A stretch of DNA of 64,000 nucleotides from Ignavibacteriaceae bacterium (GCA_023229425.1 JALNZG010000002.1:186001-250000), one strand, 5' to 3'; numbered from the stretch's first letter, positions 16,201 through 24,606 are shown. Numbers and translations: made by a program. Notes: a model not told the origin generated them from the letters alone.

Positions 16201-18196
16201 CATCATTATTGCGCGGAAGAATCTGTTAGTACGAACCGAAACTCCCCGCTTCTTTAGAGAAGGTGATACACTTTTGATCGCTACGAACATTCACAATTAT
16301 CTGAACGAGAACAAAAAAGTTAAAGTTGCGTTCAAATCGAAAAATGTTAAACTGCTTTCATCAAGCATCGAGAAGAAGGATGAAATTTTTGTAAAAGAAA
16401 ATGATGAGGCGAGAGTTGATTGGAAAATTGTTGTGGAGAAATCAAGAGGCGAAGCGGAGATATATATTGAAGCATTGACGAATGAAGAGTCCGACGCAAT
16501 GCAGGTCTCTGTTCCAATACTTCCGTACGGCGTAAAACAAACCGTTGCGTTGAATGCCATTGTTCAAGAAAATACTTCCGAAGAAAATATTGCGTTCACA
16601 ATTTCCAAAGATGTTGACCTTCATTCTGCCGAAATTTCTTTTTCGCTCAGTCCAACGCTTGCCGGTACAATGTTAAAATCCGTTGATGATCTGGTGGCGT
16701 ATCCTTACGGCTGTGTTGAGCAGACGATGAGCAGATTTCTTCCGGCAATTATAGTTGCAAATACTTTTAAAGAATTGCAAATTCCTTTAAAAGAAAAAAC
16801 CTCAAAGGAGCTTCCCGAGGTTATCGCAAAAGGATTGAAATGGCTTTATGCTTTTCAACATGGAGACGGCGGCTGGGGCTGGTGGGAGAAAGATCAAACA
16901 CATCCCTACATGACGGCTTACGTTGTTTACGGATTAAGTCTTGCCAAACTTGCCGGCTATGAAATTAATGAGGACATTTTTCAAAGAGGAAAAGAGAATC
17001 TTCTTCAGCAATTAAAAACCATAAAGAAAGAGGAGCAAACAACCATCGCCTATATGTTTTACTCATTAGTTACAGCAGATATAAAAGATTTTAAAGACGC
17101 TAAGTCTTTACTCGATGAAATTTCTAAAAAAGAATCAAACGCCTACACACTCGCGTTGCTTGCTTCGGTTTATCAGAAACTCGGCGATAAGGAAAATGAA
17201 AAGAAAGTTTTCGAGCGGTTGATGAACAACATAAACGAAAATGAAAAATTTGCGTATTGGGGAGGAAAACAATGGCATTACCGTTGGGAAGATGACAAAG
17301 TTCAAAGTACAGCATTCGCCTTAAAATATTTATTGAGTATGGATGCTAAATCTCCGGCAATCCCAAAGACCGTAAGTTGGCTTTTGCAGCAACAAAGAGG
17401 GTATTCATGGAATTCAACGCAGCAGACTGCATCCGTACTTTTTGCGCTCACGGATTATCTGAAAATCACAAAGGAATTAGAACCCGATTACACCGTTTCT
17501 GTTTTACTGAATGATGAAAAAATCGCAGAGAAACAATTCAACACAAAAAATATTTTTGAGGAAAACGAAAAACTATCTTTCGGTGTTGATAAATTAAAAC
17601 GATTGAACAACGGGGAAAATAAAATCTCAATCGTTAAAAGCGGAAGGGGAACGCTATATTTTAGCGGCTACAACCGTTACTTCGCCAAACCGGAAAACCT
17701 TGTAAAACAAAATTCGTTTGATGTTAAAAAAGAATATTACAAGCTGACGCAATTCAAAGGAGAAAGCGGAATTATTTATAAAAAAGAAAAAATTAAAAAA
17801 CCTTTAAATAGCGGTGATGATGTATTTGTTAAGCTGACCGTAGAAATGAACGACGAAGATTTTCAATATTTTATGCTCGAAGATCCATTCCCCTCCGGCT
17901 TCGAGATTGTGAAAGATGAAGAGCATTATAACATTGACGGCGAAGATCAATACCAAGGAAACATCATCCGGCGGGGAAAAATTAAACATTGGCGGTGGAA
18001 TTATGCTTCAAAAGAAATCCGTGATGAAAAAATTGCATTCTTTGTTACTTACCCATCAAAAGAAATGGAATTTACTTATATCATCAAAGCACAAATTCCC
18101 GGAACATATTCGTGGCTTCCGGCAGAAGCAAGTTTAATGTACTACCCGGAAGTAAATGGACTTAGCGGAAATTATAAATTAGGAATTAGGAATTAG
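13277..18196 (+). CDS. Bacterial alpha-2-macroglobulin with thioester motif
   Basis: A 1639-residue exported protein of the alpha-2-macroglobulin family, thought to trap proteases that attack the envelope. Residues 1-21 are a signal peptide with no lipobox Cys. Repeated macroglobulin-like beta domains (for example YRPGQKVFFKSILR, YKKPEYKVEVTTDK) fill the N-terminal half. At about residues 790-860 lies an inserted carboxypeptidase-regulatory-like segment (SLEGRIIFDEHP ... GRGEFTFKNIPGGDYEF). The internal thioester motif CVEQ is at 1146-1149 inside YPYGCVEQTMSRF, followed by the alpha-helical toroid (GDGGWGWW) and a C-terminal receptor-like domain. E. coli YfhM pairs with penicillin-binding protein 1C; no such gene is adjacent. 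The stop codon lies inside a short tandem repeat. A longer frame beginning at 13261 is out of phase. Confidence 0.92.
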   Translation: MKRTYLSTVLLFIILTSLLFSQREQLKFSLSNYSTFGTGEKIIISLYAPPEVKSFTFRLLRLNDPVNLLKSGMAARMRNNFDIWGKDKELLTKYFSLEREWNEVISRTSGNWYGNTISVKPVDEAGIYILQALRDDQVAYCPIVVSNYALIFKNSNSEVLAFLVNARTGKFIPETKFSFYKKDSLIESGTAGEDGFFLLKTTGKLKGNETLLISSETEDEIVFSNPYFFFADEYQRYTAYTFTNQPVYRPGQKVFFKSILRKKDEFDFSVLKDEVCKVVIRSPKNAEVFSDSLRTNEFGSIWGEFVLDEEAEIGSYSIQVTLGERTFYGSFKVEEYKKPEYKVEVTTDKKNYSGSETISGTVKADYYFGSPVTTAKVTVQIYKKRFWIPWWHWSEYNWYYGGLDRISYAAYGQPDFVKQIDGEVNEKGEFQFEFSAEKPTDFDFTYEISAQVEDASRRAISNSTTVYVTRGAFSLSTSTSKYFIALGDSVQLRVNAFDFSQKPVETNFEVIINKLAGHENMIVEKVEKFSGSTGKDGKATLAFLPHEAGQYNYVIIAYDLNENKISTSGSFFVNDKNNFYYQRSGNEIEIVTDKDAYEVGDTLTAIISLPGNDPSFETDVLVSFERNSILKFRKYPVEGNSLIIKEKLTENYSPNFTLSVLFMHERNLNSNSKMIGVLNKNNFLSLEIKPAKMIFKPGEKAAYKISVKNNNGKPVANTELSLGLIDESIYAIQEETTDDIKNFFYRPEHSYIPMSSSLNSVSFSASSRQTTLLDRNLLNSKELKNNGSSSLEGRIIFDEHPNDSLSLCVLIVNEHGYFITRTHGRGEFTFKNIPGGDYEFCILTLDGKFKFVKNIFVEDKKKNVQGIRESGFEMREVLTDDVEVRGARVQIRKDFTNATQIESNLAIKASSEKDVQLVTPEVRKNFVDAAFWQPGFVTDENGEAEISLTLPDNLTSWRATVRGITKNTEVGQGTNIIIARKNLLVRTETPRFFREGDTLLIATNIHNYLNENKKVKVAFKSKNVKLLSSSIEKKDEIFVKENDEARVDWKIVVEKSRGEAEIYIEALTNEESDAMQVSVPILPYGVKQTVALNAIVQENTSEENIAFTISKDVDLHSAEISFSLSPTLAGTMLKSVDDLVAYPYGCVEQTMSRFLPAIIVANTFKELQIPLKEKTSKELPEVIAKGLKWLYAFQHGDGGWGWWEKDQTHPYMTAYVVYGLSLAKLAGYEINEDIFQRGKENLLQQLKTIKKEEQTTIAYMFYSLVTADIKDFKDAKSLLDEISKKESNAYTLALLASVYQKLGDKENEKKVFERLMNNINENEKFAYWGGKQWHYRWEDDKVQSTAFALKYLLSMDAKSPAIPKTVSWLLQQQRGYSWNSTQQTASVLFALTDYLKITKELEPDYTVSVLLNDEKIAEKQFNTKNIFEENEKLSFGVDKLKRLNNGENKISIVKSGRGTLYFSGYNRYFAKPENLVKQNSFDVKKEYYKLTQFKGESGIIYKKEKIKKPLNSGDDVFVKLTVEMNDEDFQYFMLEDPFPSGFEIVKDEEHYNIDGEDQYQGNIIRRGKIKHWRWNYASKEIRDEKIAFFVTYPSKEMEFTYIIKAQIPGTYSWLPAEASLMYYPEVNGLSGNYKLGIRN

Positions 18197-18197
18197 G
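18177..18197. repeat. AATTAGG x3 tandem repeat over the stop of the macroglobulin gene
   Basis: Three perfect copies of the 7-mer AATTAGG (18177-18183, 18184-18190, 18191-18197). The last codons of the alpha-2-macroglobulin gene (Leu-Gly-Ile-Arg-Asn) and its TAG stop are all provided by the repeat, so the true ancestral C-terminus may have been replaced by it. Confidence 0.8.
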
Positions 18198-18239
18198 AAA
18201 GGAAGAGGCAACGAGAAAAGATTTATAATGGAATTAAAG

Positions 18240-18257
18240 TCCCCTCTACAGAGGGGA
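18240..18257. repeat. TCCCCTCT/AGAGGGGA hairpin
   Basis: Eight-base arms TCCCCTCT (18240-18247) and AGAGGGGA (18250-18257) are separated by two bases, followed by TTTAGGGGTGTG. It lies between the convergent macroglobulin and lipoprotein genes. No T-tract follows directly, so it is a repeat-type palindrome rather than a clear terminator. Confidence 0.55.
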
Positions 18258-18291
18258 TTTAGGGGTGTGTAAAAAAGATTAGCAAGAAAAA

Positions 18292-18966
18292 TTACTTCCT
18301 CAACACTCCTTCAACTTCTATCTGTTTGAAAATATCTCTGAGCGATTCAAGATAAATTTCTTCTATTTTTACTTCCGAGGGATAAAAGGGATAGACAAAC
18401 AGAAAAAGGAAATGCTGCCACTTGGAAAGAGAAGCGCTTCGTGTGTAGGCAGCTAATTGTTTTCCCGATGCGTTTGAAACTTCAGCAGTTACGATATAAT
18501 CCCACGAAAAACCTGCTGGAAGTAACGTTGCTGTTCCATAAGAAAGAAGATCGGCAAGAAAATGTTTTGCAAATGAATTTTCTCTTTTAAAAGTGATGTG
18601 AATCGTAAAATCAGTTGCTGTTTTAAGACTATCGCGCGTACGGCGGCGCGGCACATCATCAACATCATTTTCGTTATCTGTAAAAGTTGTAAACGATTGA
18701 ATGTTGGAAATCTCTTTCATCGATTCACCGAAGATATCGCGGAACCCTCGGCGCGGCTGTACGATCTTCGGAACAACATCAAATCCTTTTTCATGAACAA
18801 GGTGTGAGAAATAAAAATAAACGGTTACGGGAGCGGCATCGGATCTTTTTACAGCGTTTGCTTTGTACGCTCCTTCAATATCGGAACGAAATGAGATACA
18901 ACCATTTAACCCTGCGATCAAGAAAGTCAACAGTAAAATACGAAGCAGACTAATAAAGTTTTTCAT
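18292..18966 (-). CDS. Hypothetical lipoprotein
   Basis: A 224-residue protein with a clear lipoprotein signal: hydrophobic RILLLTFLIAGLNGC with a lipobox ending at Cys23, so it is probably anchored in the outer or inner membrane. The mature part mixes beta-strand-like segments (APVTVYFYFSHLV, TDFTIHITFKREN, WDYIVTAEVSN) with an Arg/Asp-rich stretch (VPRRRTRDS) and a hydrophobic HFLFLFVYPFYPSE segment near the end. No family is recognised. It is downstream of the GH97 gene on the same strand with a 112-bp gap. Confidence 0.75.
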   Translation of the reverse strand: MKNFISLLRILLLTFLIAGLNGCISFRSDIEGAYKANAVKRSDAAPVTVYFYFSHLVHEKGFDVVPKIVQPRRGFRDIFGESMKEISNIQSFTTFTDNENDVDDVPRRRTRDSLKTATDFTIHITFKRENSFAKHFLADLLSYGTATLLPAGFSWDYIVTAEVSNASGKQLAAYTRSASLSKWQHFLFLFVYPFYPSEVKIEEIYLESLRDIFKQIEVEGVLRK

Positions 18967-19078
18967 AACAGTTTCCTTTAAATCGTTAAGTATAAGTTCG
19001 ATACTTTTTAGAAGCCGGGATAAGTCAACTTCTGCATTCTTCCTCTCATTTCTTTTTTATCAAAAGAAGCGGTGTTTC

Positions 19079-21211
19079 CTATTTCAGATTCATCATGTCT
19101 TCTTCTGTAGCTTTTTTAAAACTAATCGCGGTTCCGCCGCCGGGGGCGAGAGAAAGTTTTAACGAAGCTTTTGATCCAACCATTTTTTTTAAGATAACGT
19201 ACGCCATCGGATTTTTGTCCCAGTCAGCATCCGGTGCATCTGCATAAATCGTTGCAATATAATCCGTCTTCGCATCTAAAAAAGAAAGTGGTATCGACAA
19301 TGTGCGGGCGTTTTCATCAGTAATAGCGCCAATGAACCAATCATCTTTTCCTTTAGCTTTTCTTGCAACGGCTAGATAATCACCCGGTTCAGCAAGCAAA
19401 TATTTTGAATCATCCCAATCCACGGCAACATCTTCAATAAATTGAAAAGCATCCAAATGTTTTTCATAACTTTCCGGAAGATCGGCAGCCATTTGCAGCG
19501 GACTGTACATAGTAAGATATAAAGCAAGCTGCTTTGCAAGCGTTGTGTGAACGCGTTCTTTTTTATTCTTATCGTAATAGCTCATTTTAATTTCAAAAAT
19601 GCCGGGAGTATAATCCATCGGACCGCCCATCAGTCTTGTAAATGGAAGGATCGTTTCATGTTCGGGAGCGTTGCCAATACTCCATGCGTTGTATTCATTT
19701 CCGCGAGCGGCTTCGCATGCAAGCCAGTTAGGATATGTGCGGTGCAATCCTGTGGGACGAACCGGTTCGTGGGCATCGAGCATAATTTTATTTGCTGCGG
19801 TTTTTTCTGCAACGTGGACGTAATGATTTACCATCCACTGCCCATCGTGATGTTCGCCGCGTGGAATAATTCTCCCGACGTAACCGGTTTTTACTGCATC
19901 GTAATTGTTCTCTTTCATAAAACGGTAGGCTTCATCCATCCGTCGTTCATAGTTAGTAACTGAAGCAGAAGTTTCGTGGTGCATAATCAGTTTAACATTT
20001 TTTGATGCCGCATATCGTTTTAATTCTTGCACATCAAAATCGGGATAAGGAGTAACAAAATCGAAAACTTCTTCTTTCCATTTTCCCCACCAATCCTCCC
20101 AGCCAATATCCCAGCCTTCAACAAGAACTCCGGGAATTTCGTGTTGTGCAGCGAAATCGATATAACGTTTTGTACGCGAGGTTGTTGCCGAATGTTTTCC
20201 GTTCGGTTTCAGGTTTTTCCAGTCAGTGTCTCTTAACTTTAAATTATTTGAATCGGCATAATTCCATGAACCCGCACCAACGTGCATTTCCCACCAAACG
20301 CCGACAAACTTTTGCGGTTTGATCCAGTCGGTATTTCCGATTGCGCTTGGTTCATTCAAATTCAAAATTAGTTTGGAAGCAAGGATATCAACGGCGCGGT
20401 CGCCTACCACAATTGTGCGCCAGGGAGTTTTTGCCGGAGTTTGTAAATAGGCTTTGTTACCTAAGGGATCATCGACAAGTGCAGCTTTAAATGTCAACGT
20501 CTTTTTGCTAAAAATTAGATTCATCGCCGGATAATTAACAAGCGCCGCTTCGTGTAAGTTTATGTAAAGACTGTCCGCAGTTTTCATCATCAAGGGAGTT
20601 TGCACGCCAGAAACACTTATGGGTGCATGGGCGGAAAGCTCCACTGCATATTTTCCGGTAGTTGCGTTAATCTCGCTTAACGTTGAAGTTGTATATTCGT
20701 ACTCGTTCGTGTCAAAATCGCCGGGAATCCAAAACGCTTTATGATCACCAACCATTCTAAATTCCGTCAGTTCATCCGAGACTATAAAATATTGCAGGGC
20801 ATTAGAAGAAGGAAATTCATAGCGGAATCCGAGACCATCGTTAAACACTCTAAAGGTCAGAATAAGAGTTCTGTCCGAAATATTTTTTTGCGCAAGAGTG
20901 ATGCGCAGTTCTTTGTAATAATTTCTAATCGTTTTCACTTCACCCCAAACAGGATTCCATGATTCGTCAACCGTTTGCGTATCAACTTTTACAATTTCAA
21001 AATATTCATTAAACGAAGGGGCATCTTTTAACATTATTCCCAAAGCACTCGGTTTAATTATTTGTTTTCCTTTAAAACTAAGTTGATAAAAAAGTTTTCC
21101 TTCGGTGGTAAGATTGAATGAAAGAGAGAGATTTCCGTTCGGTGAAAAAATTGTTTGCGGAAGAATAGAACTGAGAAAAAGAAGGAAGAAAGTAAAAATT
21201 ATTTTTTTCAT
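19079..21211 (-). CDS. Glycoside hydrolase family 97 (alpha-glucosidase SusB-like)
   Basis: An exported 710-residue GH97 enzyme. MKKIIFTFFLLFLSSILPQ is the signal peptide; an in-frame ATG five codons upstream (21226) is possible but adds nothing. The N-terminal beta-super-sandwich precedes the TIM barrel with the family blocks WWEMHVGAGSWNYADSN, GVLVEGWDIGWEDWWGKW, MHHETSASVTNYE, GRIIPRGEHHDGQWMVNHY, MLDAHEPVRPTG and GPMDYTPGIFE, and a C-terminal beta domain. The glutamates in HHETSAS and AHEPVRPTG match those of the inverting, calcium-dependent alpha-glucosidase SusB rather than the retaining (Asp nucleophile) branch. No SusC/SusD-like genes are nearby, so it does not sit in a full polysaccharide-utilisation locus. 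Confidence 0.92.
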   Translation of the reverse strand: MKKIIFTFFLLFLSSILPQTIFSPNGNLSLSFNLTTEGKLFYQLSFKGKQIIKPSALGIMLKDAPSFNEYFEIVKVDTQTVDESWNPVWGEVKTIRNYYKELRITLAQKNISDRTLILTFRVFNDGLGFRYEFPSSNALQYFIVSDELTEFRMVGDHKAFWIPGDFDTNEYEYTTSTLSEINATTGKYAVELSAHAPISVSGVQTPLMMKTADSLYINLHEAALVNYPAMNLIFSKKTLTFKAALVDDPLGNKAYLQTPAKTPWRTIVVGDRAVDILASKLILNLNEPSAIGNTDWIKPQKFVGVWWEMHVGAGSWNYADSNNLKLRDTDWKNLKPNGKHSATTSRTKRYIDFAAQHEIPGVLVEGWDIGWEDWWGKWKEEVFDFVTPYPDFDVQELKRYAASKNVKLIMHHETSASVTNYERRMDEAYRFMKENNYDAVKTGYVGRIIPRGEHHDGQWMVNHYVHVAEKTAANKIMLDAHEPVRPTGLHRTYPNWLACEAARGNEYNAWSIGNAPEHETILPFTRLMGGPMDYTPGIFEIKMSYYDKNKKERVHTTLAKQLALYLTMYSPLQMAADLPESYEKHLDAFQFIEDVAVDWDDSKYLLAEPGDYLAVARKAKGKDDWFIGAITDENARTLSIPLSFLDAKTDYIATIYADAPDADWDKNPMAYVILKKMVGSKASLKLSLAPGGGTAISFKKATEEDMMNLK

Positions 21212-21359
21212 GTTAGCTGTGCTCATTATTTATTTTGAAAAACAAAATTTCTTCAAACAGGTGTTAAAATATAACAACAAAGCCGCTTTATGGAAAATGA
21301 AATATAAAGGAGTTATTGAAGCTAAACAGGCGATTTTGCTAATAGATCAAAAAAAACAC

Positions 21360-21388
21360 TTGACTTTTTAATATTAATATGATATCAT
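21360..21388 (+). promoter_or_regulatory. Sigma-70-type promoter of the SPFH gene
   Basis: TTGACT (21360-21365) and TATCAT (21383-21388) are exactly 17 bp apart, and AAAGGAG (21404-21410) precedes the ATG at 21418. The expected start site is near 21395, giving a very short leader. This E. coli-like architecture is unlike the TTTG/TAnnTTTG promoters of Bacteroidetes. Confidence 0.65.
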
Positions 21389-21417
21389 TGTGATAGCAAA
21401 AATAAAGGAGTTCAAAA

Positions 21418-22293
21418 ATGGAAACCATTACCGAAAAATCCGCAAATAAAATTAACGGATTTATAGTTCTTTTTTTAGTTATTGCTCTGTTGGCACTTAA
21501 TGTTTTTTTGTTGGTTACGGGAATTAGAACCGATGATGTCTCAATCCTCTGGTTTTTTGTCCCCTTAATGCTTTTGTTTTTTATTTCGTTCGGAGGATTT
21601 ACAATTGTCCAGCCGAATGAATCCAAAGTTTTAGTTTTCTTCGGAAAATATATTGGAACGCTTCGCGATTCAGGTTTTTGGTGGGTCAATCCATTCACAG
21701 AAAAAAGGAAAGTCTCGCTTCGAATTCATAACTTCAACAGCGATAAAATTAAGGTGAACGATCTACACGGAAACCCGATTGAAATTGCTGCCGTTATCGT
21801 GTGGAGGGTTGTTGATTCTGCCCGCGCTGTGTTTGATGTACAGAATTACGAGGGATTTATTGCAATCCAAAGTGAAACCGCAGTGCGTGGTTTGGCATCC
21901 GAATATGTATATGATTCAAACGATGAGGATAAGCCTTCTCTTCGCAGCCATCCGCTGGAAATTTCTGAAAACATGAAAAAACAGCTTCAGCAAAGGTTAG
22001 AAATTGCCGGGGTTGAAGTAATAGAATCGCGCATTACGCATTTAGCCTATGCGCCGGAAATTGCGCAGGCGATGCTTCGTCGGCAGCAAGCCACAGCGGT
22101 TGTTGCAGCGAGATCAAAAATTGTTGAAGGCGCAGTTGGTATGGTTGATATGGCTCTAAAAGCATTGAGCGAACAACATATTGTTACTCTTGATGAAGAT
22201 AAAAAAGCTACAATGGTAAACAATCTTTTAGTTGCGCTTGTTTCAGAAACTCAAGCTCAGCCGGTTATAAATACGGGAACGTTGTATTCATAA
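21418..22293 (+). CDS. SPFH/band 7 domain membrane protein
   Basis: A 291-residue protein with two N-terminal membrane helices (about 14-34 and 43-60) followed by an SPFH (stomatin/prohibitin/flotillin/HflK) domain: GFTIVQPNESKVLVFFGKY, WWVNPFTEKRKVSLR, NPIEIAAVIVWRV, and the helical part AVRGLASEYVYDS, GVEVIESRITHLAYAPEIA. These proteins form oligomeric cages or microdomains in membranes. Strong promoter and ribosome site precede it. The downstream gene follows after 16 bp and the Arc-like gene 45 bp further on, a probable three-gene operon. Confidence 0.88.
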   Translation: METITEKSANKINGFIVLFLVIALLALNVFLLVTGIRTDDVSILWFFVPLMLLFFISFGGFTIVQPNESKVLVFFGKYIGTLRDSGFWWVNPFTEKRKVSLRIHNFNSDKIKVNDLHGNPIEIAAVIVWRVVDSARAVFDVQNYEGFIAIQSETAVRGLASEYVYDSNDEDKPSLRSHPLEISENMKKQLQQRLEIAGVEVIESRITHLAYAPEIAQAMLRRQQATAVVAARSKIVEGAVGMVDMALKALSEQHIVTLDEDKKATMVNNLLVALVSETQAQPVINTGTLYS

Positions 22294-22309
22294 AAAAATT
22301 GGAGTTGCC

Positions 22310-22843
22310 ATGAAAGAACTAAGTGAATATATAAATCAACCTTTACGGTTTAAACAAGTTTCATTCTTTAAAAGATACTATGAATTAAAAACAACCGAAG
22401 AAGTTATCGGCTCGATGCAAATTCGCGGATTCTTCGGCAATTCTGCAGAAGTAAGTTTTGCAAATAAAAAATGGGAAATCTATAAACCGAGTATCTGGAA
22501 AAGTGGCTGGGCAATTAGAGAAGCCGGCTATGAAAATCCCTTTGCCCATTTTGATCGAAAGTTCTTCCGTAAAGCAAGCGTTGTTTTGCTTCCGGTTGGA
22601 GAAAAAGCACAAGTTGTTTTCTCCCCGTTCAGAGCCAAAATTGAAATCCAAACCGAAGACGGAACTTGTTTAATAAAAATGGTAAATAAATTTGCGTGGA
22701 CAGATAGTTCCGAAGTAATCGTTACGGCAAAGTCAGCTATAGTAAACAAATATCCCTGGCTAATTATGCTGGCTAAACTTTCGGCTATCGAAAGAAAACG
22801 ATCACATGTAGCAACCGTCCCAATCATGTTTGGTGGTTTTTAG
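22310..22843 (+). CDS. Hypothetical protein of the SPFH cassette
   Basis: A 177-residue soluble protein of unknown family. It alternates short beta strands with aromatic and basic residues (PLRFKQVSFFKRYYEL, GSMQIRGFFGNSAEVSFANKKWEIYKP, KASVVLLPVGEKAQVVFSPF, RAKIEIQTEDG), a pattern reminiscent of the Tubby/LURP-one-like beta-barrel but not enough to assign it. A GGAG ribosome site precedes the ATG. Its position between SPFH and Arc-like genes suggests a partner of the SPFH protein. Confidence 0.65.
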   Translation: MKELSEYINQPLRFKQVSFFKRYYELKTTEEVIGSMQIRGFFGNSAEVSFANKKWEIYKPSIWKSGWAIREAGYENPFAHFDRKFFRKASVVLLPVGEKAQVVFSPFRAKIEIQTEDGTCLIKMVNKFAWTDSSEVIVTAKSAIVNKYPWLIMLAKLSAIERKRSHVATVPIMFGGF

Positions 22844-22888
22844 ATGATAATTATTGAACCAAAACAAAAAGATTAAGTAAAAAAATCA

Positions 22889-23080
22889 ATGGCTGAAAAG
22901 AAAAAATTTCTTTTACGAATAGACGATAAAATATACGCCGCCCTGGAAAAATGGGCGGCGGATGATTTGCGCAGCATCAATGCACAAATAGAGTTTTTAT
23001 TAAAAGGGGCACTTTTAAAGTCAGGCAGAACAATAGAAAACAAAATTTCAACAGCTCCCGTCGATCCACCGCAAGATTAA
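22889..23080 (+). CDS. Arc-like ribbon-helix-helix protein
   Basis: A 63-residue basic protein. KFLLRIDDKIYAALEKWAADD followed by INAQIEFLLKGALLKSG is the beta strand plus two helices of an Arc/MetJ-type ribbon-helix-helix domain, the fold of many small DNA-binding repressors and antitoxins. The tail is short and Pro/Asp-rich. No toxin-like gene is adjacent; the neighbour is an SPFH protein, an association that in my recollection is seen in many genomes. It may autoregulate this operon. Confidence 0.75.
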   Translation: MAEKKKFLLRIDDKIYAALEKWAADDLRSINAQIEFLLKGALLKSGRTIENKISTAPVDPPQD

Positions 23081-23269
23081 GTGTTCGCGTTCATAATTAC
23101 CTCACAGAAAAGTTACTTCTCATTAATTGGAAAAAGAAACTTTCCAAACTTCTTATAATTGGTAAAAGTAGATAGATTTATTTCTTTTTTTTTCTTTAAA
23201 GAGAATAAATTCTTAACTTTTACTGGCATATAACTTGAACTTTTCAATTCATTAAAGAATGAGGTTTTT

Positions 23270-23506
23270 ATGATAAAAGGAACAGTTCTAATTAACTCTG
23301 AAAATTGCAAAGGTTGCGAGCTTTGTATTGTTGCCTGTTCGCAAGAGAGTCTTTCCCTCTCTCAAAAAATAAATCTCCGTGGTTACCGTTATGTTGAGCT
23401 CTCACAGGACAATTGCACCGGCTGTACAAATTGCGCTATCGTTTGCCCGGACTCCGCCATTACAGTTTACCGGCAATCAAAACAAAACTATAAAAAAGCA
23501 GTTTAA
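23270..23506 (+). CDS. 2-Oxoacid:ferredoxin oxidoreductase delta (2[4Fe-4S]) subunit
   Basis: A 78-residue ferredoxin-like protein with two CxxCxxCxxxC clusters: CKGCELCIVAC and CTGCTNCAIVC. It is the KorD/VorD-type electron-transfer subunit of the enzyme encoded by the next three genes and carries electrons from the thiamine-diphosphate centre to soluble ferredoxin. The alpha-subunit gene starts 17 bp downstream. GAGG lies just before the ATG. Confidence 0.9.
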   Translation: MIKGTVLINSENCKGCELCIVACSQESLSLSQKINLRGYRYVELSQDNCTGCTNCAIVCPDSAITVYRQSKQNYKKAV

Positions 23507-23523
23507 CAATTTTGAAAGAACCC

Positions 23524-24606
23524 ATGAAAATGCAAAAATCAGAAGTCCGTTTAATGAAAGGGAACGAAGCGTTAGCCGAAGCCGCCATTCGCGCCGGTCT
23601 TGATGCATATTTCGGTTACCCGATCACTCCCCAGTCTGAAATATTAGAATATTTTACCGAGCAAATTCCAAAACGGCATGGGGTGGTTCTTCAAGCCGAA
23701 AGTGAAGTTGCTTCAATCAATATGGTTTACGGCGCAGCCGGTGCGGGCGCAAGAGTAATGACTTCTTCATCTTCTCCCGGAATGAGCTTAATGCAGGAAG
23801 GAATTTCATACATTGCTGCCGCTGAACTTCCCTGTTTACTTGTAAATGTTGTTCGCGGTGGTCCGGGGCTCGGAACAATTCAACCTTCGCAAGGTGATTA
23901 TTTTCAAGCGGTAAAAGGAGGCGGACACGGTGATTATCGGTTAATAGTTCTCGCTCCTTCTTCGGTTCAAGAAATGTGTGACTTTGTTTTTGATGCTTTT
24001 AAACTTGCCGAAAAATACCGAAACCCTGCAATGATCTTAACGGACGGCGCACTCGGACAAATGATGGAGAAAGTTGAATTCCCCGAAGAAGGTTCACTGC
24101 CTCATCAAGTACCTGATTGGGCAACCACCGGAAAAAAAGGTAGAGAAAGAAATTTTATTACTTCGCTGCACATGGAACCTGAAAAAATGGAGGAAATCAA
24201 TCTTCACCTTCAAAAAAAATATAAAGTAATTGAAGAAAACGAAGTCCGTTTCGAAACTTTTGAAATTGATGATGCAGAAATAGTTTTGGTCGCCTTCGGG
24301 TTACCGGCGCGAATTTGTCAAAAAGCCGTGGAACTTGCCCGCGAAAAAGGAATTAAAGCAGGATTGGTTCGACCGATCACCTTATTCCCTTTCCCTAAAA
24401 AAATTCTTTCCGATCTTTCTAAAAAGATAGACCATTTTCTTGTAATTGAATTAAACGCAGGACAAATGGTGGAAGATGTTATGCTTGCCGCAAATGGTAA
24501 ATGTCCGGTTCACTTTAAAGGAAGAATGGGGGGAATGATCATTCAACCGGAAGAGGTGTTGGAAGAAATTGAAAAAATTATTCAACAACCAATCTTGCAG
24601 GAATAG
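23524..24606 (+). CDS. 2-Oxoacid:ferredoxin oxidoreductase alpha subunit
   Basis: About 360 residues, the alpha (KorA/VorB-like) subunit of a four-subunit ferredoxin-dependent 2-oxoacid oxidoreductase. It begins with LMKGNEALAEAAIRAGLDAYFGYPITPQSEILEY, the pyrimidine-binding domain, with QAESEVASINMVYGAAGAG and TSSSSPGMSLMQEGISY, and ends with the transketolase C-terminal-like domain (GLVRPITLFPFP). The gamma domain is encoded separately. A TTG at 23512 would add four residues, but the ATG at 23524 is preferred. Whether the substrate is 2-oxoglutarate, a branched-chain 2-oxoacid or another cannot be told from sequence alone; the NEALAEAAIRAG form is common in enzymes annotated VorB. Confidence 0.9.
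   Translation: MKMQKSEVRLMKGNEALAEAAIRAGLDAYFGYPITPQSEILEYFTEQIPKRHGVVLQAESEVASINMVYGAAGAGARVMTSSSSPGMSLMQEGISYIAAAELPCLLVNVVRGGPGLGTIQPSQGDYFQAVKGGGHGDYRLIVLAPSSVQEMCDFVFDAFKLAEKYRNPAMILTDGALGQMMEKVEFPEEGSLPHQVPDWATTGKKGRERNFITSLHMEPEKMEEINLHLQKKYKVIEENEVRFETFEIDDAEIVLVAFGLPARICQKAVELAREKGIKAGLVRPITLFPFPKKILSDLSKKIDHFLVIELNAGQMVEDVMLAANGKCPVHFKGRMGGMIIQPEEVLEEIEKIIQQPILQE

Noticed and set aside
23127..23147. TTGGAAA/TTTCCAA hairpin as a terminator of the SPFH cassette
   Set aside because: The stem is weak and AT-rich and no T-tract follows it in the plus direction.
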